Part shown: in pieces, positions 48,833 through 61,219 of the stretch
Position numbering within the stretch: the stretch's first letter is position 1
Layout: the number at the start of each line of letters is the position of its first letter
NCBI GenBank assembly: GCA_019096195.1
Contig: JAGTXK010000267.1
Span: forward strand, 1 to 64,000
Length of the DNA stretch: 64,000 nucleotides
Direction of reading: 5' to 3'
From: Boletus sp. NGJ
Taxonomy: Eukaryota > Basidiomycota > Agaricomycetes > Boletales > Boletaceae
The notes under the pieces: model-generated
What the model saw: the letters and a program-made list of their open reading frames with translations, nothing else
Databases searched by the model: none
Told to the model about the DNA's origin: nothing
Program-made: the position numbers and the translations under genes

Positions 48833-49637
48833 AGTTTGACGACCTCCGAGAGTGAAGGATGGGGAATGGGGAAAGGCAATGGTGGGGGTCGTTGACGCGC
48901 GAATTTCAATGATTGGGAGTCGGCGGTTTCTTATGTAGAAAACTTGGGACACGTTTCAAAAGGGTCAGGTCTGGACAAGTGTTCGGTTCGCGTGATAGCC
49001 ATAGCCCGTATGCAACCCTTGGTTGACCTGCAGGGGAACAATGCAATTTCCCAAAGCACTGAAAACACGCACCAGTGAGGTCTGCGTCTGTACGTCTAAC
49101 TTGCGTGAGTCCGAGATATGTTTCCGTCATTTATAATTTATTTATCCTGATTTAGAAACTCAAAACTTCGGAACTTGACCTCGAGGAGCTACAGCCTGCA
49201 GCAAGACGGCAATCATTAACGTCGATGTCATGCTAGTTGGCGATGGCTTCCCTTTCACCGGCCACCCTGCTCGGGTCCCCTCACAGACTGTGCACTTCCT
49301 CCCGTGCACGCGTTCTTGACTCATTGCTTTTTCATCACTCACGTGTCCGTTTTTACTCATGATCAGGGATGATGCATGGAGTGCGTTGTTACAGTATTTG
49401 TAACACACCAATCGAGTTTCAGCAGTACTCACAGTCTGTAGGAATTCCAACGGTACTAACACGTTGTCGTATCAATAGGTGTAACTTACCCATTGTCCCT
49501 ACTGGCCGCCATCCTCCTTTACACGGAGATGGGTTCTCTTCGCATGTCACCTTGCAAGCTATATGATATATAATCGCACTTCGCGGGTTAGACCTGGGTC
49601 TTATTTACCGTTTAGGTTCATTTCTCGAACTCGCCTC
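48833..49637. promoter_or_regulatory. Upstream region of MFS gene and secreted-protein gene
   Basis: The two genes are divergent. Near the secreted-protein gene, TATATGATATATAATC (49560-49575) is a TATA-like element about 65-75 bp before the ATG at 49638. No coding evidence otherwise. Confidence 0.45.
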
Positions 49638-50066
49638 ATGCGTCTAACTGCCATTTCACCCTTCCTTGCCGCCGTCTTTGTTGCGACTGGTACTCTCGCT
49701 CAATCCCCGGAAGCAGAGCCTCCAGAAAGTGGCTCGCCTACCACGGGCACCCCTGCCGTTACTTATCCCTCCTCCGACGCTTTCATCTTTTGCAGTGCCC
49801 CAGACTGCACGGGCACCTGCGAGGTCGCCGAGACCTCCACTGTCCCAAGCGATGACACGCACCCCGCGCCGAACGACCTGGGTTTCCAGTCAATCTACTG
49901 GTACGACCCCAGTGGCTATAACATTCAGCTGTACACATGCTTGAATGATTGTCTGGTCATCAATCCCGTGGAGATCACGGAACCGAACACGTGCTACAAC
50001 CTCTACAACAATAGCATCCCGACCGACTTTTACACGTATTACTACTTCCAGGGACCAATCAACTGA
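49638..50066 (+). CDS. Small secreted cysteine-containing protein
   Basis: A single-exon gene of 142 residues. ATG at 49638 is chosen because it starts a classic signal peptide (MRLTAISPFLAAVFVATGTLAQ). The longer open frame upstream adds a basic non-hydrophobic stretch. The mature part has a short Pro/Ser/Thr-rich segment and then six cysteines in two groups (FC, DC, TC and TC, DC, TC) and many tyrosines (TDFYTYYYFQ). There are no other membrane segments and no known catalytic motif. Size, signal peptide and even cysteine number resemble fungal small secreted proteins, some of which act at host interfaces. That role is only an inference here. Confidence 0.75.
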   Translation: MRLTAISPFLAAVFVATGTLAQSPEAEPPESGSPTTGTPAVTYPSSDAFIFCSAPDCTGTCEVAETSTVPSDDTHPAPNDLGFQSIYWYDPSGYNIQLYTCLNDCLVINPVEITEPNTCYNLYNNSIPTDFYTYYYFQGPIN

Positions 50067-51084
50067 ACGGTTAGTGAGACATCCCTTTGTTTGAACTTCG
50101 TGCATTACTTATTGGCAAACAGAGCAAGAATGCGGAATGAGTAAGATCCGAACATCGCGCTCCCATCCAGGGAGTAGGATAGAAACTACATGATCATTGA
50201 GTTGTAGTAGTATTGCGAAACAGGTCATGGTCAATCATAGCGAATGTTAATGAGATTTTTGGAGCGAGGCACCACGAAGCCCTGCCGTTTAGTGTCAGGC
50301 GATATGAACGTGCCACGATCCGGCGTGAAACTTGCAAAGTCAAGGATGTGTATGACAACTAAGTGGTCTCCAATCCGGTCTTAATCCACCCAGAAGCAAC
50401 TTGCCAATGCAATCTCCGTCCACATGCTGCCCACTATCAGGATCCCAGTTGCCATTCTCTTCTGGGATATTGCAGCAAGAACTTTCTTTTCTTCGTTAAC
50501 TTCGTATGGAGCGTTGTGTCAGAGGCTCTGGATCATCCCTTTGACGTCGTCAGTGATTATCAATCGATACAATGTTCCGTTGGCTCACGGCTCCGTACGA
50601 CAAATCAATTCCTTGTGATGGTATACGGTTAAAATACATTGAGCGGCAGCGTTGCCATCCTGGCGCGTTACACCAGACTTCCTCCCGGTCCGTTCAAAAG
50701 GTTTTTGAGACAACACTACTGCGATGGCGGATCATCGTCATCGTTCAGTAGCAAGTAACAGTAGCTTTCTTGCCACTGGACGATGACGACGACCCATCAT
50801 TGTGTATGATAAGGGGACAACTATTGAAATAACGCCTTGTCGATGCGACCATTAGAGGCCCATCAGCAGAATCGCTAGTTAGCTCTGGCAGAAAACGCGA
50901 TCTAGGATACTCCTCCGGTGGGGGTACTGTATCCTACACAATGATCGCTTATATCGTCTGGTGGGTTTGCAGGGAGGGTGAGAGTTGCGGTAGAAGAGCG
51001 ACTGACGAAAGAGGAAATTCGAACGAGCTGTTCGCTTACATACGCCCTGGTCGCAAACCGCTCCCAGTCGGCCGACGTCGATAA
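50067..51084. other. Intergenic, no gene seen
   Basis: Only short open frames without motifs (for example 50363-50632). It lies between the secreted-protein gene and the MITE. Confidence 0.5.
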
Positions 51085-51346
51085 CACAACACAAAAACCA
51101 ATATTTATGATAGGTCTGAATGTTGTATGAAATGTGAAGATTGCAGTTAAAATTTAAGCTTAACATTTTCACAGCACTTAAACTTGAAAATTTTGCCTAA
51201 TCTATATCTAAACTTCAAGCTTTTGCCTAATCTATGTCTAAACTTCAAGTTTAAGTACCACAAAATGTCAAGACTAAATTTTAACTGCAATTTTCCCATT
51301 TCATACAACATTCAGACCTGTCCCAAATATTGATTTTTGCGTTGTG
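51085..51346. mobile_element. MITE with long TIRs and TAA target duplication
   Basis: A 262-bp non-autonomous DNA element. The terminal inverted repeats are roughly 95-100 bp and imperfect. The left end is CACAACACAAAAACCAATAT and the right end is ATTGATTTTTGCGTTGTG. Matching inner segments include GGTCTGAATGTTGTATGAAA and GCAGTTAAAATTTA. It is flanked by TAA at 51082-51084 and 51347-51349. A 3-bp T(T/A)A duplication is typical of PIF/Harbinger elements. The centre is AT-rich with a repeated TTGCCTAATCTAT. No coding capacity. Confidence 0.85.
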
Positions 51347-51349
51347 TAA

Positions 51350-52023
51350 GTTGACACGCATGTCCCCAAGTCACGGATACGATGCCCAACGCTCGAAGTC
51401 GTGGTTTCCCAAACGCCGGTCACCAAGAACGGCGGGTCTGGCGTGTATCATGTAGACCACATGTCAAGCGTCGGAATACGTGGATCTCTTGTACCGCCGT
51501 AAGAAATTATGGTTTGCTCGCCTGTTTCGTTTGTCCGTCTCTCCCGGCTGGGACCGCACGTCAATGAAACCGAGGCTGAACTACACATGGTGAATTCGAA
51601 CGATGCATCTACACCTTCTGGTCTGGAAACCAAACGGAAACGTACACGTATGGTGCAGATGGACATCTTGCGGCCGACGTGGTCCTCGCATAGCGTCGCG
51701 AACGATGAGCATTTGATGCCGGGATCCGACTGAGGCCATATCTCCGCGTTCGTACGCTCACAATACATGCGACGGACCCCCATTCGTTCGTCCGTCAGAG
51801 GCACTACGCCCTTCCAGATGAGACACTACTGAAACGTGCATCGTTTGCATCTCTCGCTCGACGAAAAATGGGTATGAAATTGCAATGAACGAAAAGAGAG
51901 AGAACCGCAAACGATCAAACATGTAAGAAAAGAAGAAAAGATCGCATAGCTAAAACAACATTCAAAAAAAATTTACTCGTTGTTTAATAAAAAAAAACAA
52001 AAAAAAAAACGCCTCACCCCCCG
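51350..52023. other. Intergenic, no gene seen
   Basis: No supported coding. A-rich runs at 51960-52010 lie just beyond the VPS35 stop and probably belong to its 3' flank. Confidence 0.5.
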
Positions 52024-55000
52024 CTACCGTGTGATCCCCATCTTCAGAAACGCGCCCACCACCTCCACCTCTTCATACCGCCCCGGATTCTCTGATGTCT
52101 TTTTCGAATAAATGTACTGCAACGTGTTCCGGAAATGACGTTGGATCATCTCGGGCGAGGCAACCCCTTCAATCCGTTGCGATGGGTGTAGGTATGAAGA
52201 AGAAGACGAGGGCGAGGTGATGGTGTCGATGGACGAGGTGATGAGCTCTACGAGAGAGACGATGAATTTTGGGGCGACCTGTTGTGAGCGACCGAGTACA
52301 CATGTGTAAACGGGACGTCAAAACGTTTGCAACGAGGAGAGAGAGAAACGCACAGCAGGCGCCCCACGATCAAAGTAATACAAATATTGATCGAGCGTGT
52401 CACAGTATATTTGAACGGTGACGATATCCTCCGTCGCCGAATGCGCGATGCGGAGCGATTTCTGGAGACATTCGAGCACGCGCTTGCTATCTTGGTGTGG
52501 ATACTTGACAGAATAATCAAGTCAGAACAACGAGCGAGCGCTGAGCGCTGATGGAATGTGGGGAGGACTCACAGCCTTGGCGCCCTCGCCTTCATCCTTT
52601 TCTTTACTTCCGTCTTGACGCTCAACCTCTCCCTCTCCCTCAGCCTCAGCCCCCTCCAGCGCCGCTTCCTGCCACCACAAGTGGCTCGCAGCATGCACCG
52701 CCGTCGCCTGATGCGGCTTCTTCAACAACTTGGCTCCATGCAACGCCGCCTTGGTGATCAACGTATCGTACCCGTCCACCTCGAACACCCTCGCCCCCTG
52801 CAACGTCCCAATGATCAACGTGACCGCCGCTAGCTGCGCCCGACTCTCCGAAATCGAGTCTTCGTACACCGAGAACGCTTGCACGTAGAAATCATACGCG
52901 AGGTCTTCGAATCCGGACCCGCATTCCGAGGCGATTTGGGCGGCGAGGAGGAAGAGACGGAGCGCGAGCGAGGGGGAGTCGACTTGGGTCGCGAGAATGG
53001 ACGTACATTCACGGACGAATTTAAGGATGGTGGTCACTTTGGATTGCCAGTCGTCTTCCTGCGTTGGGGGCGTTAGAAATATCGTTCGCAAGCGAAGACG
53101 CTGACAGAGCCGTGTTCCTTACCAGATGTTCGCGGTTTTTATACCGCCGACAGAGCTTGATGCTCGAGGTGATGAGTGCAGGAAAGGTATAGCGCATCCG
53201 TTCACCTCCTGCCTCAAAGTGCCGACGTGCAGTTTGCAGCAGCTATGCGATTCCAAATACGTCAGTCTCGACGTCCCGTAGCTCACAACTAGAATCCATG
53301 AAACACACCTCATATTGCACGGCCAACGACTCGGCCCGGAACAAATGAACCATCCTGGCCACCCAACCCTGCTCCTCAGCCATGTCCTCTTTCTCCACCA
53401 CATAAGGACCCTGTCTCCGTATCTCTTTCACGTCTTTCACCGCCGAACCACCAATGGCGTCCGTCTGATCCTTGATCAGCACATGACACAGGTCCAAGAC
53501 GCCGTCCACATCACCGGGCGTCTCGATCACGGTCTCGTTCTTGAGCACGCTCGAGACGACGCTGTGCGCAATGGAGCGCCGTGTAGAAAAGAGTTGCTGG
53601 GTGAGGAGCGGAACATAACGGGGGATGGCGAGCAAGGTAAGGACGGATTGGTAGGAGTTGATCGGGGCGACGAGCAACGCTGCAAGATTAGCAGCGGTTT
53701 GAGGGGCGTGTAGATCTGGGCTAAACCGAGGAAAAAAATTCAGCATCAACGCGAGTCGTTGATGCAGAGGTAACACGCACCTATCAGCATACTCTTTGAT
53801 TTTTCCATGTGCGAATCCCAAAATCTGGTCGACGTATTCAAGTCTGTCCGGGTAACAGCTGAGCGAGAGGTTGGTGAGTGAGACTAAGAGTGCCGTGATA
53901 TCTTGTATTGACAAGTCTGGCCGGGCCTACGATCACGGGTCAGACACCACCCGTCTGTGTCTCGTCTAACGCACCTTGATAAGCTCGACGACTTGTTTCC
54001 AAAAGACTTCGAACAGCTGAACATCCTCTGGTACACCACGGAACTTTTTCACGGGCGACCCATCCTTTTCCTTCCCTTTTCCCTGCTCCAACGAGACCCC
54101 ATTCAACTTCTCGCCAACCCCAAAGGTGGTGTCTATCTGCTTCTCCGACTCTTCCACAGCGCTGCCCCACGCGTCCCCGCCCTCGACCTTGCCGGCTTCC
54201 GGCTGATGGTATGCATGATTGGCCCTTTCTCTTGCCAACCGAACCTTTTCCGCCAGTCGCTTCGCAGCAGCCTCTTCCTGCCTCTTTGTCTCCTCTGGGT
54301 CCTCGCTTTCCGCTTCGCGCGCGGCGTAGGCCGCCAGCCTGTCGATGAGCGCAATGACGATGAGCTTGATGTTGACTTTGGGGTGAAGCTGGGCCGTGGC
54401 GGATAAAAAGGGTCCAAGCGAATGTAGGTGGAACTCGTCCGTGAACACCTGAGTCCCAAGAGACAGTGCGACGATGACCAGGGAGTCAATCCCTCGATAT
54501 TACACGTACAACGAGACGCCTACCTGGATGACAACCTCCATCAAGTACTCTTGGGCGATGACGTCCTTGCAATTGACGACCTGCTCCAATATCGCCGGCA
54601 GTATATCCGTCTGGTACATCTCCAAATCGACACCATCGAGCTGGGAGAGCCGGACGAGATTTGTACCGACGAGTATACGCAAGTCCCGTCGTTCCATTTC
54701 GCGCTTCTCCCGGTCGCGGGAGTGACCCTGATGTTGAAGACGCACCCAGAGCTTGTTCATCTCGATAAAATTGGTGAGGACGAACGAAATCGAATCCTGG
54801 AGGTTTCCTTGGGGACTGTGCGACGACCGAGCGAAAATACAAAGGGCGGTGTGTCAGCAGCGGGCACGATAAGGAACGAAAAGGGCGAGCTCACCCGGTG
54901 TCGGTTCCAACAGGCAAGTAATCTCTTGTCTGACCACTGAGGTAATGTCGTAGGAAGAGCCCTCGTATGGGATTCAACACACCCCTACTCATTTCCATCA

Positions 55001-55562
55001 TGTCCTTCATGATTTCCTTGACGGGAGCGTCGGGAATAGACATGTAGACGGAGCCGACGGTGATCATGAGGTAGAGGCGAGGGACGATATTTCCAGCGTA
55101 TTGAACGAGCTCGTACAAATCGGCGAGATGGTGTCGGGATTGGGTGTGTGCATCGTAAAGGTAGTTAGATAGATGGCGTAGGGCGTCGAAAATGGCCATG
55201 TCTAGCGTTGTATGGTGTCAGACGTTGAAACGAACCGCGCCGTCAAGGATGGGGACACATACAGAGTTCGTAGTATTGTTTCGGAGAGAGAGAGGACGTG
55301 CGCAGTTCGGCGAGCATGAGACTAGCGCTTTTGAGCGCGTCCATGATTTCATCGTTATCCTAGGGGTACGGCATCAGCACACGAGCACCGACGCTCGTTT
55401 CCGTTCTCCTCCCCCTGCCCGGTCACTGGGAGAAGGGACAGGGACAGTGGACGCGTAACGCACCAGATGACGCTTCATCTGGCCGACTTGTATTTTGACG
55501 GTGGCCAAAGACTCGCTGAGGAGCTTTCCCTCTTCAACGACGGTTGTGGTTGTCGTGGCCAT
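52024..55562 (-). CDS. VPS35: Retromer subunit Vps35
   Basis: The core alpha-solenoid subunit of the retromer coat, which recycles cargo from endosomes to the Golgi. Eleven exons on the minus strand: 55562-55464, 55359-55263, 55201-54895, 54815-54524, 54448-53975, 53926-53781, 53720-53309, 53242-53123, 53058-52573, 52503-52354 and 52278-52024. They give 945 residues, almost exactly the yeast length. The N-terminal segment holds [20 protein letters not shown] and the near-invariant PRLYLM motif (about 106), which contacts Vps26. Further blocks are [32 protein letters not shown], a long charged insert ([21 protein letters not shown]), and [20 protein letters not shown]. The C-terminal Vps29-binding half contains [10 protein letters not shown] and [14 protein letters not shown]. 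The MATTTTTV start is the first ATG in frame. All phases close. It is divergent from BCP1. Confidence 0.95.
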
Positions 55563-55727
55563 CGTGTACAACGGTGAGGGGCGGTAGTGAACGAATGCCG
55601 GATAGTGTTGCCCCCGCTGTCACGGTGACCCCTTCACCCCGAACGCGGGAGTCGTATTATGTAAGCACAGAGACATAGTTTCTCCGGTTTCCGCTCCGAT
55701 CACAGATGGTGCTTAGATTTCTTATCC
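55563..55727. promoter_or_regulatory. 165-bp bidirectional promoter, VPS35/BCP1
   Basis: The only space between two divergent housekeeping genes, so both promoters must share it. It is moderately GC-rich with no clear TATA box. Confidence 0.6.
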
Positions 55728-56804
55728 ATGTCGAAACGCAAGCAAACTCACGACATGGACGTCGACGATGCCAGCGAAGACGAACAAGTGCGCCCCACCG
55801 CATGTCCCACTGATATCCACGCCCATCCCACAAGTAGACCTCCGCCCTCGTCGACGTCAACTTTGACTACTACAACGTCGACGCTACCAACGACTATCAC
55901 GCCATACACCGACTGGTTGTCCAGCTTCTCGGTCCCGACGCTGAACGCATCCAGACAGGCCCCCTCACCGACGCGGTCGCCACCGTGGCCGAAGAGAGCG
56001 GCGTAGGGAGTACGGTCAAGACAGAGGAGGAAGAATCAGATCCGTATGCGATTTTGACAGTGCTCAGTTGTCATGTGCGTGTTTGTCTGCCTCCACTGGC
56101 TGGGTCGGGGTCTGACTGACGGAAACAGAATCATCCAGGCTTGCAAGGTCTGATCGACTACGTGCTCTCGAAAACGAGCACCGACCAAGGGTTCCACGAC
56201 ACCCTTTCGTCGCTCCTACAACATTACCCCCAACACCGCGTTGGACTCGTCCTGAGCGAGCGCCTCGTCAACATGCCGGTGCAAGTCATGCCTCCAATGT
56301 ACAGGATGCTCTCAGAGGAGATCGACGAAGCGATCGAAGAGGTGCGTCTGTAGGTTTCATGGATCACGTGATGTCTTATCTGCTCGTGCAGGGTCAGGCG
56401 TATAGCTTCACGCATTATATATTCATTTCGCGCGTTTACCGTCTATCGCCGGAAGAAGAGGAAGCGATGCTTGTTTCACAACGAAATTCGAAGCGGTACA
56501 GGTCGACGTCACATCTTGAGACTAAACCGAGTAAGGATGGTATATATGGGTTCCATCCAGAAGATGAAGAAATCATCCAAGTGAGTAGATATCCGTGACG
56601 CGTTCGGGATTGATCTGATGGGGCATACAGCACGCGACACATACGGTGACATACGCGTTTACGGACGCACAACCGCGCGATACGGAGAGTGTGGGGTTGG
56701 ATCTGACGGGCAGAGCGATGTTGGTACCTGCCGAGAAATTCAAAGCACTGGTGAAGAAAATAGAGGAAACGTATGCAGTGACGGAATCGGGTCAAGGAGC
56801 ATGA
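55728..56804 (+). CDS. BCP1: Bcp1/BCCIP-like ribosomal-protein chaperone
   Basis: A nuclear protein which in yeast acts as dedicated chaperone for Rpl23 and supports nuclear export. Five exons (55728-55787, 55838-56074, 56129-56341, 56392-56580 and 56631-56804) encode 290 residues. An acidic N-terminal stretch (MSKRKQTHDMDVDDASEDEQ) precedes the BCIP domain: VNFDYYNVDATNDYHAIHRL, ESDPYAIL, LQGLIDYVLSK, RVGLVLSERLVNMPVQVMPP, MLSEEIDEAIEE, FTHYIFISRVYRL, a short YGFHPEDEEIIQ element and TYAFTDAQPRDTESVGLDL. The end is KIEETYAVTESGQGA. Length and order fit the family. In exon 2 the acceptor must be the TAG at 55835-55837 to keep phase. Confidence 0.93.
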
Positions 56805-58033
56805 TCCGTGATAAAGACAGGGGAGAGTCGGTGTGGAAGGAAATGCTTGTTCTGATTCTGATACCACCGGATCCGTGGATTAGGGGGCAACACAGAACGA
56901 AGGGGATTACTACCTACCTGAAGGTGGAACCTTCCGACTCTTCAGGAGGAAAATAGCCAAGAAGACGAGATTAGTTCCCTTGAAACGATTAGAACGGGGA
57001 TACACTGAACACATTCAAAGTTGAGCGCTCGCTCGGTGAACAGTTTGTCGCCGAGAGCGCACGATAAAATTGTACAGTCCGGAATAGATCGGATAATAGC
57101 GTAAGGGAGTCCACGGTGATTCATTCAACTCGTCCGGTGAATCTTTTGGATGCGACTGTGAACGACCTGAGATCGAAGACGACTGAGGAGTACAATGGCT
57201 GGAAATAAACTTGAAAAAAGACGCATCGGCCATTCAAAAAGAAAGAGTAGCGGTAGTGCGAGTACGTCTTCGAAGCGGTACCTTGAGAAGCGTACGGGGA
57301 GAACTTCGACGAGCGCGTTCTTGTACGGGATGGCGTGGCCGCAATAGCTAAAGGATTCTTTTGATGGCCGCTCATTGAAACGAAGTGACCCGAGGCATTC
57401 AAGTTCCTCTGCAGACGTCCCTTGAGAAGATATCCAAGATTCGCGCTGCTGCCCGGGTCTGCACCCAAAAACAGCGTTGCTCTTGCTCATTAGCACCCCG
57501 TTGGTACTTGGATACGTCGTCGTCGTCGTCGTCGTCGTCCACAGCGACGAGGTGTTGTGACCTGTTTGTCATCAGTGGCTGTTACGCAGCGAGACTGCAA
57601 CGCGGGTCAAACTGGGCCGTCCCATCAAAGTCACCTTCTTCGCTGCTCTTCGCAGCAGCGCCCTCCTTGTCCTCGTCGCGGCCCTCGCACCCATCCTTGT
57701 CCTCCTCCTCCTCCTCCTCCTCCTCCTCCCAGTCATCGTCGTAATCCCCTTCATCTCCCCTAGCTTATTCTCTTCCTCCATCACCCGCGACGACCGTGGT
57801 TGCTCAGTCCTTGTCCTGACACATTTCCTTCTCTTTCCCAACCCGTTCACGCTCTCCTCAGTGTGTCTTTTTCTCTCTCTTTTCTTCTCACTCCCCTCAT
57901 TCTTCACAGCTTCCCTTTTCCCTCCCTTTCGCAGCACTTCGCCCGCTTTCTGTCGCTGGCCTGCGTTAATCTCTTCCCTCTCATAACGAGATCCTTATTC
58001 CATCTTTTCTAGTTACTTCCTGGTATCTAGTCC
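56805..58033. promoter_or_regulatory. Long upstream region and pyrimidine-rich leader of the Bni4-like gene
   Basis: 1.2 kb without a supported gene. It contains a GTC/TCG trinucleotide run (about 57518-57540), a TCC run (about 57700-57730) and a strongly C/T-rich stretch (about 57640-58020) ending just before the ATG. The latter is typical of highly expressed or regulated fungal promoters and leaders. Minus-strand open frames at 57121-57496 have no recognisable content. Confidence 0.45.
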
Positions 58034-61000
58034 ATGGCCGTTCTCGTTCCATCCGACTGGCATCCCCCTCGAGATCACACTATGGAAGTCTCTTCAAACT
58101 CTGCTATCCCTCGCCAGCGTTCTTCCCCCGCCAACGATCACTCTTCTTCCTCCCATCCGCAACAAGCCCTCCAGCAGCATTCTCAGCAACCTTATCCTTA
58201 TCCCGTATCGCAGTCCCAGGGCTCATGGAATCCATCCGTATCCACCCAACCCTTTTACCCTTCATTTTACCAAAACCAACACCAACAGCTACCGGCACAA
58301 CCCTACCCTCTCCATCCACACCAACCTCAAAACCACTACTTTGATCCTGCTGCCAACGCTCAGCTCGCTCAGTGGGCCTATCAGCATATGATGTTCAACG
58401 CCCAGGCTCAGATGGGTTCACACGCTCCCATCGCCCCATCGTCCCAGCGCTCCGGTTCCTCCTCTGCTCCCGCCTCTCCCGCAGAGTATTTTAATCCAAA
58501 CCAGCTCTTCAACCACTTCCCCAGTGGCACCCCTCCTCCGCATCCACAACATCCTTCACACCACGCTCCCGCTTTTACACATCGTACAGCCTCTGCGGAT
58601 ACTCCCCGCTCCCAACAGCAGTACGAGGGCTTCCACCCTTATCGTCGGCCTCCCAACCCCGTTTCAGGCCGCACACAGCCACAAGAGTCCGATTGGCGTC
58701 CTGCAGGATCATTCCAGCCGCCGTATGCGAGGGGCGAAGCCTCTGATTCCTCTACCTCTGTTAACTCGAGCAACTCAAACCATGGGAACGGCAACAGCAA
58801 CAACCGACAGCGTACCAGCAGTCTACAGGGACAATCCTCCTCGCATACGCATCTCAATGGTTCTTCCTCCCACCAGGGTAGCATGCGCAGTCGGAGTGGC
58901 ACCTCTCCGCAGACCGCCACTCCTCCACCATCAGCGCCCGACGCGACACGTACACGCACGGGCAGTGGATCCTCCAGCGCCAGCGCCAATGCTGCTCCTT
59001 CAGCTCGAACATTGAGCGCGCACCCACTTCCGCACCACCGCACCGGCTCGTCCTCGTCGACAGCTTCCTCGGCTACACACCGTCCCTCGGGATCGATTTC
59101 GGCGTCGTCCACATCTACACCTTCATCACATTCTCACCATTCTTCTACCCAGGCCCGCCCAGCACGCCCCTCCCCGCTCTCCCAAGGAGCCACCTATACC
59201 ACCACATCCTCACCCGTGACATCTCCAGCACCTCGCCAGCAGGCCTCGCATGCAACTTCTCATGCAGACCGGCGCATATCGAAGGATGACTCCGACCTCG
59301 CTGCCATACTCGAGAACTCTGCCATGGGTCTCGGCGGGACGAGTGCCGTCAAGAGTGGGGGGCTCAAGGGTCGGCTGCGACGTGCGCTCTCATTAAACGC
59401 GGCGCAGGCGCTGCAGGAAGAGGACGAGTCGGCCGGCTCAAGTTCCCAGGTGAATGGCGGCGAACCGCCCAGCCCCACCGACGCAAACGATGCCGCAAGC
59501 ACCGTCACGGCAGTGACCGCCGGGACCGCCGTCGGTGGGAACGGCGCTGCGACGGCCCCCACAGGGAAGAAAAGATCCCGTGCGGCGTCCTTGTTCAATT
59601 CTCGTCTCAACGCATCGACGGACAACATTTCACTCTCCTCTACCATGTCCTCGGCGTCCGTTGTCATCCGCAAGATCGGCTCCATCGGTAAGCTCGCACG
59701 ACGGAACTCGCTTGCTGGCATCACGTCCCTGTTTAAAGACAAAAAGGACAAGGACAGGGACAGGGACGGCGATGGAGAGGCGGGCAGCTCCTCGGGAAAG
59801 AAGCCGAAGAAGAAAAAAGATGCCAAGGGAAGTGTCGCTGAGCCTACCATCTCGCACGCGGTCGCGGAGCTCGATAGGGGGAGCGCGTCAAGCGGCGATT
59901 GGTCGGACGCGAGCATGAGCGGGTTGAGTCCCGCTGCGAAGCTCGCGCGGCAGCATACACTCAAGTCAAATGCAGAGGCTGCTGCCAAGGCGAAAGCCGC
60001 TGTGGAGGCACAAGCTCAGGTGCAGGCAAGCCAAGCACAACAGGCCAGGGGCGGCTCGAGCGGCAACGGTGTCCCGGTGCCGACGACGTGGGAAAAGAAT
60101 ACGGCAACGGCTAGAGGGGATTCGCCTGGGCCGGGTCGGCGGATTGCAGAGGATGGGACGCGAGTCGTTGTGGAGGAGGATTCCGATTCAGGAAGCGAGG
60201 ATGGGCACGGGCCAGGGTATGGCGTGCCACAGAGCCCGAACAATCTTTCCGAGGGGTGGGACGATGACGATCCGTGGCCAGAGGAAGAAGACGAAACCAT
60301 TCGCATCGCGGTGGGGTCACAGGGGGAGGATGAAGAAGTGCTCGAATGGGCAAGCTCTATGCGGAGAAGCATAGACAAATCGAGATCGCCTGCCAAAGGG
60401 ATCTTGAAAGGTGCGTGTATGGTTGGGTTTGTGGTGGGTCGGTCTGATCGGGCGTTTGTATGCGTTCTCTTGATGGCGACTGTGGTTTGATTTTCGATTG
60501 CGAACCATTCTTGTTGACCCCGTTTTCGTTTTCGTTTCCAAAGGTGCTGAGAACTACAGCCAAGACACGTTTGTCGCAGACCAAGCGGGAAACCCATCCT
60601 TCAATCGCATACGTTCCAATTCTTACAACTCACATCCCGGAGCAGCCTCTGAGCTAGGACCATTAGCACGTATACCCTCACCAGACCCGGATCACATCGA
60701 CGGTCTACACCGACACCCATCGCATTCGTCTTCACATTCTAATGCTAATGCCGGTAATGCGGGAGGTAACATACCCAGCCTCCCTACTTCTCCGTTTACT
60801 TCTTCATCTGACTCCTCTTCCCCCAACCCAGAACCAGGACGTTCTTCGCCACACCATGGCTCTCTGTTTTCGCTGCCAAACTTGTCCGCACCAGCACTAT
60901 CGACGATCCCGGCAATTCCCGCAACGCTTTCGCATCGTTCGGCTTCTGGTCCGGCCATAACCAAAAAGCTTGTGTTTGCGGATAGTCTGTCAGTATACGA

Positions 61001-61219
61001 TACATTTTCGTCGACGGTGTATGATCGGAGGAGTGAACCGGCTACGTGGAGTCGGCTGACGCCGGCTCTGGCGCAACGAATAAAGGAGGAACTGAATTCA
61101 TATAAGATGGAGGAGATGGAAGTGCACGCGTGCAGTCGGATGCAGTGAGTCTTGTTCGTCTATGGGCATGCGGGCAGGTTCTGACGCGATGGCGTTGCAG
61201 TACCCAGTTCTTCATCTAA
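58034..61219 (+). CDS. Bni4-like protein phosphatase 1 targeting protein
   Basis: A large, mostly disordered scaffold. In yeast the relatives Bni4 and Afr1 target PP1 (Glc7) and chitin synthesis to the bud neck. Exons 58034-60410, 60544-61144 and 61201-61219 give 998 residues. The N-terminal 400 residues are rich in Ser, Gln, His and Pro. A middle part holds GLKGRLRRALSLN and IRKIGSIGKLARRNSLAGIT, which look like basic or phosphorylated helices, then a Lys/Asp-rich stretch. The conserved part is the C-terminus: TKKLVFADSLSVYDTFSS (a KLVF site resembling the RVxF PP1-docking motif), VYDRRSEPATWSRLTPALAQ, RIKEELNSYKMEEMEVH, SRMHTQFFI-stop. The last five residues come from a 19-nt final exon. 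The C-terminal match to Bni4/Afr1 is from memory but specific. Confidence 0.8.

Noticed and set aside
57121-57496. Overlapping minus-strand open frames of 115-123 codons
   Set aside because: No motif, no splice support, and they lie in the upstream region of another gene.
59260-59988. 242-codon minus-strand open frame
   Set aside because: It is a shadow of the Bni4-like exon. Its composition mirrors the Ser/Ala/Gly-rich plus-strand gene and no motif is visible.
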